From Alopecurus myosuroides (Eukaryota > Streptophyta > Magnoliopsida > Poales > Poaceae), in assembly GCA_028641055.1 (NCBI GenBank), contig CM054057.1, positions 728,348,484 to 728,412,483 of the forward strand: 64,000 nucleotides of DNA, read 5' to 3'. Below the pieces are notes generated by a model. That model was not told where the DNA came from and ran no database searches. It worked only from the letters and a program-made list of their open reading frames with translations. Each line of letters begins with the position of its first letter. The stretch's first letter is position 1. Both the position numbers and the translations under genes were made by a program. Below, piece after piece: positions 1-8,956 of the stretch.

Positions 1-185
1 CATGAAGAAGATGGGCTCAATGTTGTTCTATGTTTCTGCTGTATTTCTTTGTTTTCTGCTAGTCTTCTAAGACTGTGCAAGTTGTAACACTATTTTGTAA
101 AGACTCGATCATGCGATGTAATAGAATTTGATGCATTTGCATGATATTTCATTTTGTATTGTGGTGCTAGCAATTGATCCAGGGA

Positions 186-713
186 CTAGCACAATAACAC
201 AGGTGTCCTTACATTATTTAAATATGGGAACGCTACAGAAACCCATACCTCTGTTGATATGGGAGGTAAGAAGAACCATTTCTCCGCCTTTTGGCAAGGG
301 CCCAGAGTCGTCCTCTTCATACCGCCACTTGCCCTTCCGCACAAGTCCCTCCTTCTCCATTGTCGGAAGAAGAGATGGAACCACATTGCAGTGGCTCCAA
401 TTCCCGGAATTTCCTCCGTGTCTTCCTCGGCTCTGGCGGTGCCAAAGGAAACGAGCTCCTCACCGCCGTGAATGGTGGTTTCTTCCGCAGGCTCGGTGAC
501 GAGAGGAGGGGTAGGCGTGGTAGACGACGACGACACATTTTTGGCCGTGGGAGGTAGATCCCGACGGGCCAAATCGCTGGCGTTTCCCTCCGGCGCGCTA
601 GTGGTGGCACGGCCAGGGGAGTCCAACTACAGGTCGAGATCATTGATGATGTTGTCGATGTCCAGGGCGGCGGAGCTCGTTTCCGTGGCACAGGGTGATC
701 CTTCGTCGACCAT
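186..713 (-). pseudogene. Antisense extra ORF (aORF), first exon region, of Tat-type element C
   Basis: The minus-strand frame opens at an ATG (713-711) about 170 bp downstream of a TATA box. It reads MVDEGSPCATETSS and continues as an acidic, Ser/Thr/Pro-rich chain to 186, interrupted by an in-frame TAG at 629-627. The likely reading frame also shifts near 320-400. The coding direction is opposite to element C, whose PPT and 3' LTR lie at 24111-24671 on the + strand. This is the same layout as the extra ORFs in elements B and H. I see no catalytic motif. The assignment as a Tat aORF rests on position, promoter and composition rather than on a domain, because the conserved domain would lie left of the window edge. 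Confidence 0.4.
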
Positions 714-1051
714 TTTCGGGCGGCGCGGTCTCGAGCCGGATCCTCCGATTGTTTTTCCGAGGAAGGTGGAAACGCTCGTTTCTCTGCTCACTCTCTCAAG
801 CTCGAGCTCTCGTGGCTATGGCGCTGGGGGCTTGAGGAAGAAGAGGAAGCGGAAGGGAAAAACCGGAGGGCCTGAGGCGGCTATTTATAGCCGGAAATGC
901 GTTGAGATGTGTTACAACGGCTATTTTAGCCGTTGGATCCTTGACGCGTGTCACGCCCGTATATTCCGGGGAACGAGGGGACGGGGTGATAATGTCTATC
1001 TCCTCGTTTCCCGCGAGAATCTGTCCAAGATACGTTTCAGGGTTTTTGACC
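714..1051. other. Element C noncoding DNA between aORF promoter and A insertion
   Basis: This 5' leader and upstream region of the antisense ORF is cut at 1051 by element A. The five bases 1047-1051 (TGACC) recur at 23894-23898, so C resumes at 23894. Plus-strand ORFs here are shadows. Confidence 0.5.
882..889 (-). promoter_or_regulatory. TATA box of the element C antisense ORF
   Basis: TATAAATA on the minus strand, followed by a pyrimidine-rich leader and then the ATG at 713. It is comparable with the TATA boxes upstream of the extra ORFs of B (8852) and H (54340). Confidence 0.45.
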
Positions 1052-2414
1052 TGTAACATCCCAAGTATGAAAAATAGCCATTAGAATGTTTGCTCTCTGT
1101 TATTTTATGTTTTGCATCATGACATCATGTTCATTGCATTTGTTTTGCTTGTTTTCCATTTGTTTTCCTCTGTTTTCCTTTGTTTTCTATTTGAATTTCA
1201 AACCAAATTTTAAACCTTTTGTTTCATACTTGTGATGTTACAATTTCCAACATGATATTTGAAATCAAAACAATCAATTGTTTCCATTAAAGTTGTGATT
1301 CCAAAACTGTTGATTTGTTTCTAATCAAAAATTCATTTAATACCAAACCCTTTTCAAATTCAATTAATTTCCAAAACAACAACCCTTTTGAAAATTATGA
1401 AAATGACAAAACACTTCCATCATTTGTTTCCATTAAACTAAGATTCAAACTATTTAAATTATTGCTTTCAATATTTCACTTAATATTCAAAATTCATTCA
1501 AATTTCAATCAAATTACAAACAGCATTTTATTTTGAACTTTTTGGAAAACAAAACTTGGCAAGTTGTTGATGTTACATAATTAATCAATACCAATTTTTT
1601 CTAAAATTTTCTAACATCCAAACCTAGCCCTTTTCTTCCTATTTCATTTCAGCAAAAAAAAAACTAACAGAACAAAAAAAATAAAAGGAAACAACCAACA
1701 GAGAGAGGGGCAGGCCCAGCCCAACTCCCCCTCAGGCCCATACCCCCTCGCTCTGTTTTCTTCCTCGTACGGCTCCATCTGAAGGTATCCACGTCGCAGA
1801 GATGCAGAAGCAACGGCCATCACCACCTCCTCCCCCTCCATAAGACCTAGCTCGTGCCCTAGCCCCCCTAACCCTACCCTCCATCTTCCCCCTCCTCTCT
1901 CCCCCGCCTCCATTTTCTCTTCTCCTCTCTCTGTCCCTCAGCTCCCTCTCTCTGAATTTTCTTCCCCACCGAAAACCACCATGGCTGCATGTTGGAGAGG
2001 GCGCAGTGGTCGCAGTGGTCCGCCTCGGGAGCTCCCAACGGCGGGAATGGAAACCCCTCGGCGCCGCCTTCCTCCTCCACCCCGCGGCGAGGGCCGGGAG
2101 CCAAGGAATCGCCGCCGCCGTCCAGCCCTCGCCACCGTCGCCTCCCTGCTCCGCCCCGTCACTGTCCGCTCGAGGTGATCACCCCCTCCTACCGCCTCGC
2201 TCCCCTCACCTCCTCCCTCTCGCAGCACACGCACGGCCACAGCAGCCCGCACGTCCGCGGCTCCCCTCCCGCGCTCGCAGCAGCAGCGCAGATGGCCGCC
2301 GGGGATCGATGCCTCTTTCTCTGTCGAGGTGCAGACTGAAATTGCCAAAGTTCAGTTAAACAGCGAAACTGAACAATAACCCCCACGACGCCCCCTTACT
2401 GTCAACAACTCACA

Positions 2415-2501
2415 GCCCACCGCAGTGGTTACTACCCTTGCGCGCACAGCAGAGGGGGTGGGTTCGAATCCCACCCCCCACGGGTTAAACCCACTTTTTT
2501 T
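2415..2501 (+). other. tRNA-like Pol III module inside the A LTR
   Basis: A box-A-like CGCAGTGGTTA (2421-2431) is followed 40 nt on by a perfect B box GGTTCGAATCC (2461-2471). The B box lies in a T-arm-like stem GTGGG/CCCAC, and seven T residues follow at 2495-2501, a Pol III terminator. A full cloverleaf is not evident, so this is a tRNA-derived relic or SINE head, not a functional tRNA gene. The copy in the 3' LTR is at 20711-20792. Confidence 0.55.
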
Positions 2502-2674
2502 CTCCTTTTGTTTAAATCCAAGAACTTGACAGAAATCACGCACAGGTCCCTGACAGTTCTCTTCTAGTCCCTGTGAATTTTTCTAAGTCCCTGTATATTA
2601 ATTAAATGGCAGAATAATAACTAAACTTCTAAAATGCATAACTATTTCATTTTAACTCCAATTTCAACATTTTT

Positions 2675-3330
2675 AATATGTTTTCCACTCAAAATTGAAT
2701 GCTCTACCGAAATATAAAATTTGTTTACTGTTTTGAATATTTTAAATTGGAGAAATATTTGAAAACTTGTTTAATTCACTTAATTTTGCAAAATTCATAA
2801 CTTGGGTATAAAAATTCCAAATTCAACAAACTAAATATGTTTTCCAATCAATTTTTCACGTACTTTCCAAATATCAACTTTGTTTGCTGTTTTGAATAAT
2901 TTAAATTGCTGAAAACAACTGTTTCTTGATTAATGCATTTAAAATTGCCAAATTAATAACTTGCTCATTTTAAATCCATTTTCAACAAATAAAATATGTT
3001 ATCCATGCTAAATTAAACCACCTTTCCAAACATAAACTTTGTTTCATGATTTGAATAAGTTAAATTGGTTAAATAATTTAAATCTTGTTTAAATCATTTA
3101 AATTTGCTAAATTCATAACTTGCTCAAGTTAATTTCTTTTTGAACTTATAAAATATGTTTTCCAACCATAAAAGTATAAACTTTTGAAATATGAATTTGG
3201 TTTAATGTTTTGAACAAATAAAAATTCAAATAAGTTCATAATTGAATTAAATTCATTTAAATCTTGTTTAAACTTGTTTAATTCATAATTAATTCATTCT
3301 AAATCCTTTTTCAACAAGTGAAACATGTAA
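2675..3330 (+). repeat. Degenerate 159-bp tandem array in the A 5' LTR
   Basis: The motif AATATGTTTTCCA starts at 2675, 2834, 2993 (variant) and 3152, exactly 159 bp apart, with a weaker copy at 3322. The sequence between the motifs also aligns: each unit carries versions of TTTCCAAATAT.AACTTTG, CTGTTTTGAATAA and TTCATAACTTG. It is AT-rich and noncoding. Confidence 0.75.
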
Positions 3331-4911
3331 TCCACCTAAAATCTTGTGTTATTTTCAAATATGAACTTTGTTATCTATTTTGAACAATTAAAAGTGGTGA
3401 AAACAACAAATGCTTGTGTAACACCTTTAAGAACCCAAAATTCCAAAACTTAATAACAAAAATTCCAAACTTGGTAAACCTCATTTCAAATTGTTTCTAT
3501 TGTTGTTTTCTTTCTGTTTTCCTCATCCATGCATAATGCTAATCCACTTTCACCTGTTGGTTAGTTGTAAAACAATTAATTCAACCATAATTCATGGGCT
3601 TTTCATATGCAACTCAAATTGCATGTGGGTCCATTTAATAATGTTGTTACCATGTCAACTAGTTTATTTCTATGCATCAATTAAATGGTCATGCATCATC
3701 CCATGATTGTGCACTATGCCATGTTATTGATTGTTTGTCTCTCTGTGTTGTTTGTTTGCTTCTTCTCGGATAAACGACGACGTTGAGACCGACGATACTT
3801 ACGACACCCCTTCTGAGGATCTAGCTCAGTACCAGGCTACTGAGTTTGCAGGCAAGTATTCACTCACATGAACCATTGTGTTCCTTTCAACATTGGATAC
3901 CGATACTTTCCGTTGTCTATTCTGCTAGCCCTATGAATCGTTGCTTTTGTTCGATCCTATCACATGTTATCCTTTAACCCTGATATAGCCTCACCTCCAC
4001 ACCTATAACCCCATTGCTTGTTGCCTGTGTCTTACTAGCATGCTTAGTGTTGTTTTGCTCGAGTCTGTTGCCCGTTACTTTCTACTACCTTATTTCATTA
4101 TGTTCTAGGGCTCGATGTTAAACAACAACCTGTTAATTTTGAGGTAATAATAATTTGATGATAAGGCACCGGCAGGAGGCCCGGCGTGGTTTTGAGGCCT
4201 GCTAGTGTCGACCCTAATTAGGAAAAGGGTCTTGTCTACTGATCCATGATGAGCGCACTAACCGCATGTGGGAAGCGTGTATGGGTGCCCCCCTCAATTT
4301 GATTCGATTCGCATCTCGTCCAAATCGCCACACTTAGTTCGGGCTTTCCATTTGATGCATGCATGTGCAGGTGCGAACCCTTGGCGCCAGGGTGGAACTT
4401 TTGTAGTCGGCATTTAGGGCCGCGTGGTCTTAGAGTGCTATGAGGGTCCCCTTTTCTTCGTGGGGCTCGATTAGCCGCGCACGCACAGCATGTGGTTCTT
4501 TGGGTTTGATGCGAAGAAGAGTTGAGTTGTGTTGAGTGCCCCGCTTGGTGGAAAGGCCATTCCAACTGGCGGGTTATTCTTACGTGTACGGCCAAATTGG
4601 TGCACCCCTGCAGGGTTAAATCTTCTCGAGAAGCCGTGTTTTCCGCGGTTATGGATGACTTGGTGAAAGTACTGGCTAACAAGTACTCAGAACAACTTAC
4701 ACCTAACTAACGATAACTTGACTAGTAATAGTCTTATTGACACAATAACCTGAACCATCACTAATCCAACTGAGTGAGTTATCCTCGGATTGCTTCTTTG
4801 GATAAGGGGCGAGATCCAGGATGGGTTTGTTTGGAGTTAGTTGGTAGGTTGGTTACGATACGCTATCTTATCCCCTTTCTGTTAGCCGGAAGTTCTAGCA
4901 TGTTTCTGTAG
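3331..4911 (+). other. A 5' LTR middle part with exon-like segment
   Basis: Mostly AT-rich noncoding LTR. At 3776-3852 an open acidic stretch reads DDVETDDTYDTPSEDLAQYQ and is followed by GCAAG-type sequence, so it could be an exon of a spliced LTR transcript. The 3' LTR copy (around 22070) has a 1-bp deletion in it. From about 4130 the sequence is the conserved right half shared with F and G. Confidence 0.4.
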
Positions 4912-5136
4912 TTGGTTATTGCAGCCCGCTGCCGCATCTTTTGTATCACCCTTTCTTCCGTTGAACCCAAAGCATCTGTGCTTGATGTTGTTGGGTACAC
5001 TTTGGTGAATTGTGAGTCTTGCTTGCCAGTACGTTTATGTACTGACCCCTTTGGGGCTGTGGTTTACGCAGACTACGTTTCCGAAGATCCCCATGGTGGC
5101 TACTACGTGGAGTATGACGAGGCTGCTGACGAGTAG
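4912..5136 (+). other. Small ORF with acidic C-terminus in the A LTR
   Basis: A 74-codon frame ends in DYVSEDPHGGYYVEYDEAADE and a TAG at 5134-5136. The same frame and ending survive in the 3' LTR copy (23200-23424) with three substitutions. I recognise no domain. It could be the last exon of a spliced transcript together with the acidic segment at 3776-3852, or chance. The equivalent stretch in LTRs F and G does not code for it. Confidence 0.3.
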
Positions 5137-5607
5137 ATAGCGGACCCGGGCAGGATCCGAGACTTCGTGGATGGGCTCCGTCTTTTTGTTTCCGGCCTCT
5201 TAGGCCTATTTGGTTCTTGTCTGTACTCAGACATGTTGAATGCTTCCGCTGTGATGTAATGATGATATGTTGGGACATGTGTCCTCTGGATGATTGTATT
5301 TGCTATCTCTGCTCTAGTGAGAGCTATTTGCAACTTATTTCAATCTTTTGTGTCATAGAGATCTGTTGTGATATCAATTGTTCAAATGCCGTTGACGTAC
5401 CATGTGTGTATGTTTTGAAGTACGCCAATGGAAGTATCTGGATTTCTATGGGATGTTTTGCGTAGACGATGAACAGTAGGGGTTGGTTGTCACACATACG
5501 TGTGTTCGCCTACTCATAAGAGATGCGGGTGCAGGTAAGCCCCGTAATCCAATCATCTACTGTTCAACGGAACTGCGAGTATCCTCTAGATTTCCGGGTG
5601 CGACAAA

Positions 5608-5620
5608 TGGTATCAGAGCC
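5608..5620 (+). promoter_or_regulatory. Primer binding site of element A (initiator tRNA-Met)
   Basis: TGGTATCAGAGCC begins two bases after the LTR end. This is the standard plant iMet PBS. Confidence 0.9.
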
Positions 5621-6170
5621 TGTCTGCCTGTAGGATCCCTTTTATTGGTCGCAGTTGAGTCTAGAAACTATTTTGTAGCTATATAGGAAAAATGAAACGT
5701 GAGAGTAGGAATTCTGTTCTTTTTCTTCTTTCCCCACCCACCCTCCCTTTTCTGGTAAGGAAGTGCAACGTTTGTTTTCCTTCTCATCTAAACTTTCAAG
5801 TTAGGATTTCACGTATTCTGGTTTCTCTAGGATAGTTATATCTACTAGACCATAGGAATGGAGGTGGTTGTGACATGATTTATCATGTTGCCTACTCACG
5901 ATTGAGAATGGAGGCGTGTAAGCCCCGGAAACAAATCCTCTATTCCTTAAGCAGTAAATATTGATCCTTTAGAAGCCCGGATGGGTTTTTCCGTAGTACC
6001 TCAGGAGTGTTTTGTTCCCGTGTTTTTCCCGATGAAGCTTCGTTATCCTGTTTTTCTCAACATCCTTTTCGTCCGTTGAAATCTTGTTGTTGCTTCCCAC
6101 TTCAGTTCTTCTACCGGCGTCTAATCAATAACTCTGTTCCACCCTTCTGGACAGATAGTCTATTCTCCAA
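5621..6170 (+). other. Element A 5' internal noncoding leader
   Basis: Untranslated region downstream of the PBS. I see no gag: no zinc knuckle and no long frame. Confidence 0.6.
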
Positions 6171-6179
6171 ATGAATCAA

Positions 6180-6420
6180 ATTCTATTCAGCTATACACCC
6201 TCGATACAAAACCTCTACCTCTACTCAAAAATGTTCCAGTGGTTTGCGAATTCCCTGACGTCTTTCCAGAAGAGTTGCCAGGAATGCCTATCGTTTTGAA
6301 CTTCCAGAAAAACTATCCAATGTGCACGATGTGTTTCACGTGTCACAGCTCAAGAGGATCTTCCCAAGAAGTATCCGGACCTTTTGTTTTCTCAGTAGGA
6401 ATCTCGCGGCGCGATTCCTT
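6180..6420 (+). pseudogene. Collapsed pol of element A (RT start joined to integrase end)
   Basis: Around 6205-6289 the + strand encodes the segment just before Ty3/gypsy reverse transcriptase, ending VVCEFPDVFPEELPGMP. Within about 10 bp the frame changes to the extreme C-terminal part of pol, NVHDVFHVSQLKR (about 6315-6355), which normally follows integrase. Everything between (RT palm, RNase H, integrase core, about 3 kb in full elements) is deleted. The scar places A in the chromovirus-like group and shows that it cannot encode its own enzymes. Confidence 0.8.
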
Positions 6421-6432
6421 CAAGGGGGGGCG
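6421..6432 (+). promoter_or_regulatory. Polypurine tract of element A
   Basis: CAAGGGGGGGCG lies just upstream of the 3' LTR. The LTR begins TCTAAC at 6436, with TG mutated to TC. Confidence 0.75.
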
Positions 6433-6435
6433 TTT

Positions 6436-7265
6436 TCTAACATCCCAAGTATGAAAAATAGCCATTAGAATGTTTGCTCTCTGTTATTTTATGTTTTGCA
6501 TCATGACATCATGTTCATTGCATTTGTTTTGCTTGTTTTCCATTTGTTTTCCTCTGTTTTCCTTTGTTTTCCTTTGTTTTCTATTTGAATTTCAAACCAA
6601 ATTTTAAACCTTTTGTTTCATACTTGTGATGTTACAATTTCCAACATGATATTTCAAATCAAAACAATCAATTGTTTCCATTAAAGTTGTGATTCCAAAA
6701 CTGTTGATTTGTTTCTAATCAAAAATTCATTCAATACCAAACCCTTTTCAAATTCAATTAATTTCCAAAACAGCAACCCTTTTGAAAATTATGAAAATGA
6801 CAAAACACTTCCATCATTTGTTTCCATTAAACTAAGGTTCAAACTATTTAAATTATTGCTTTCAATATTTCACTTAATATTCAAAATTCATTCAAATTTC
6901 AATCAAATTACAAACAGCATTTTATTTTGAACTTTTTGGAAAACAAAACTTGGCAAGTTGTTGCTGTCACATAATTAATCAATAACAAATTTTTCTAAAA
7001 TTTTCTAACATCCAAACCTAGCCCTTTTCTTCCTATTTCATTTCAGCAAAAAAAGAAAACTAACAGAACAAAAAAATAATAAAAGGAAACAACCAACAGA
7101 GAGAGGGGCAGGCCCAGCCCAACTCCCCCTCAGGCTCATACCCCCTCGCTCTGTCTTCTTCCTCGTACGGCTCCATCTGAAGGTGTCCACGTCGCAGAGA
7201 TGCAGAAGCAACGGCCATCACCACCTCCTCCCCCTCCATAAGACCTAGCTCGTGCCCTAGCCCCC
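6436..7265 (+). repeat. 3' LTR of element A, first segment
   Basis: Matches 1052-1865 of the 5' LTR closely, with a duplicated CTTTGTTTTC unit near 6560. It stops at 7265, where element B is inserted; it resumes at 20157 after the duplicated CCCCC. Confidence 0.92.
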
Positions 7266-7754
7266 TGTCGAAGCTCTGGCTCCACAAATCCCTCGGGTGA
7301 CCCTATCGGGTTTCGACTAGGAGACGTCATAGGCGCTGGTGAAATCGTCGGCTTGACAGGGGGGCGAGATTTACCCAGGTTCGGGGCCCTCGTAGAGGTA
7401 AAACCCTTACTCCTGCCTTCTGTCGATCTTGTATTAATGATTAGATCGGTTTACAGGGTGCTCGAATCGAGAGAGATCTCGAGTTTCAAGGCTTTTGTGG
7501 TCGTGCGTATTACTTGGTCCTCTCCTTGGGGGCTCTCCTGGCTTTATATAGATAACCAGGTCTCGAGTCCAACCCGGAGAGGATACAAACCTAGCTTAGG
7601 TCGGTTACAATCCCTAACTTAACCCCAAGTTGATGCGGGTGGGCTTCTCATGGGCCTTCTAGAGTACTCCAAGGGCGCTTCCTGTCGGGCCTTGACCAGA
7701 AGGCTTGAGAGGGGGTGTCCTTACTCGCAGGGTCCAGGATCCATGCCTTCGTCA
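7266..7754 (-). repeat. 3' LTR of element B
   Basis: 489 bp. Aligned by eye with 19663-20151 it shows 2 substitutions and 8 single-base indels. A TATATAAAG-type box lies at 7542-7550 (minus). Confidence 0.93.
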
Positions 7755-7765
7755 GTAGCCCCCGA
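7755..7765 (-). promoter_or_regulatory. Polypurine tract of element B
   Basis: On the minus strand CTCGGGGGCTAC abuts the LTR start TGACGAAG. Immediately beyond it on the + strand lies the perfect 8-bp hairpin CTCGACTG/CAGTCGAG. Confidence 0.75.
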
Positions 7766-8850
7766 GCGTGTGCTCGACTGGGATTTACTTTCAGTCGAGT
7801 AGACGGTCAGAACTTTTTTAATCTCCACTCGGAAGTTCAGCTTGACAGTTGTTATTTTTGGAGGGTGTGTCCCCTGTATTGTAAGTTATAAAACTCGAGT
7901 ATCGAAGTAGTACTGGCGCCTGTTCTACGGCTTTTATTTGCAGAAGGATGTGGCGCAGTAGCTTGGCTCTCCCGAGAGATCAGGGCCAATTAATTGCGAC
8001 TAGGGCAAAAACATTTCCTGGCCTACACAATTCGAGACCTTCGACTCGAACCCGATGAGGTGATTGTTGCGACTGGGCCGTTGTGGACTTATCGAGTCGA
8101 ACTTAACCTATGAGGGTACCCGGCGCGTCCGCTAGGATTTTTCTTCGTGTTGTTGACACGGAACTATGCCGGAGGACGCAGCTTTCGAGTGCGATTCCAG
8201 GCCAAAAGAAAGATCTTTCTGGGTCTTACCTTCGTACTCGAAGAATACGGCATCCAGATGTGCCTATCGGCTGAACAATCCAGGTTCTATGATGTAGATT
8301 ATCACGTGTAGGAGAGGTAGGCTTTTCCCACCCGATGGATTCGTTTGAGCTCCATACGAAAGAAATTTCGCGTTGGAAAAAACCAAGCCCGTATGAAAGA
8401 GTTTTCATGTTCGGGATGCTGCCCATACGAAAGAGTTTTTTCGTGCATAGGGTATTTTCCTCTCTGTTCGAAGAGGTCTTGCTTTATGAACTGTTCATGG
8501 AAAAGTTGGTATCATTCGAAGGAATCGATATTCGTACGAAGATAATTTCGCGTTTGAACTTCCATTCGAAAAGATCTCATTTTTGAATGACGAACGTCAT
8601 GACGTCATGGCGCACTCTTCTCCGATGGGACGTGAAGGAGTGGTAGCAGATGGTGGCCCACCTTGTCAGCTTTTTGACCGGGAAACGAGACGTCGCTCCC
8701 GTTTTCTACGCGAAACGCGGGAGTAAATGCGCACAATCTTCTGTTAAGATTGGCAGGAACAGCGCATGCCGCCGCTTTCGTTTCTCCTCACGCGTGGCAG
8801 CCGCGATAGGTGCCACGTAGCGCATCGTACGCTGAGATAGCTTTGCCCCT
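7766..8850. other. Element B noncoding DNA between PPT and aORF promoter
   Basis: No coding frame of substance. A series of short TTCG-rich pieces (8330-8580) repeats variants of CATACGAAAGA and ATTCGAA. It ends with a GC-rich block and the TATA box at 8852. Confidence 0.5.
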
Positions 8851-8851
8851 G

Positions 8852-8859
8852 TATAAGTA
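8852..8859 (+). promoter_or_regulatory. TATA box of the element B antisense ORF
   Basis: TATAAGTA is followed by a CT-rich leader and the ATG at 8957. It implies a separate promoter reading against the retrotransposon genome. Confidence 0.5.
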
Positions 8860-8956
8860 GGGGTTAGCGCCGCATAAAATTTTCCCCGCTCTCTGTCTTC
8901 GTCTTCTTCCTTGCGCCCATCTCATCTTCCTTGCGCTCAAGCTCCCGCTGCGAACA

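Larger units (their letters stand above)
1052..5605 (+). repeat. 5' LTR of element A
   Basis: It begins TGTAACATCCC and ends GGGTGCGACA. In order it holds an AT-rich start; a GC-rich, CT-rich tract (about 1700-2480) with an ATG in a good context near 1981; a tRNA-like module; an AT-rich tandem array; two short acidic exon-like segments; and a right half (about 4130-5605) that is also found in the LTRs of F and G. Many short ORFs cross the GC-rich part on both strands, but none looks like a gene. Confidence 0.92.

Noticed and set aside
472..1056. Plus-strand 194-codon frame
   Set aside because: Antisense to the better supported minus-strand extra ORF with TATA and ATG; no recognisable domain.
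1938..2359. Several 110-136 codon frames in the GC-rich part of the A LTR
   Set aside because: Repeated in the other LTR copy on both strands, low complexity, and broken by LTR structure. A spliced leader ATG at 1981 is possible but unsupported.
2415..2501. Functional tRNA gene
   Set aside because: Box A, box B and terminator are present but no complete cloverleaf or anticodon arm could be drawn; reported as tRNA-like only.
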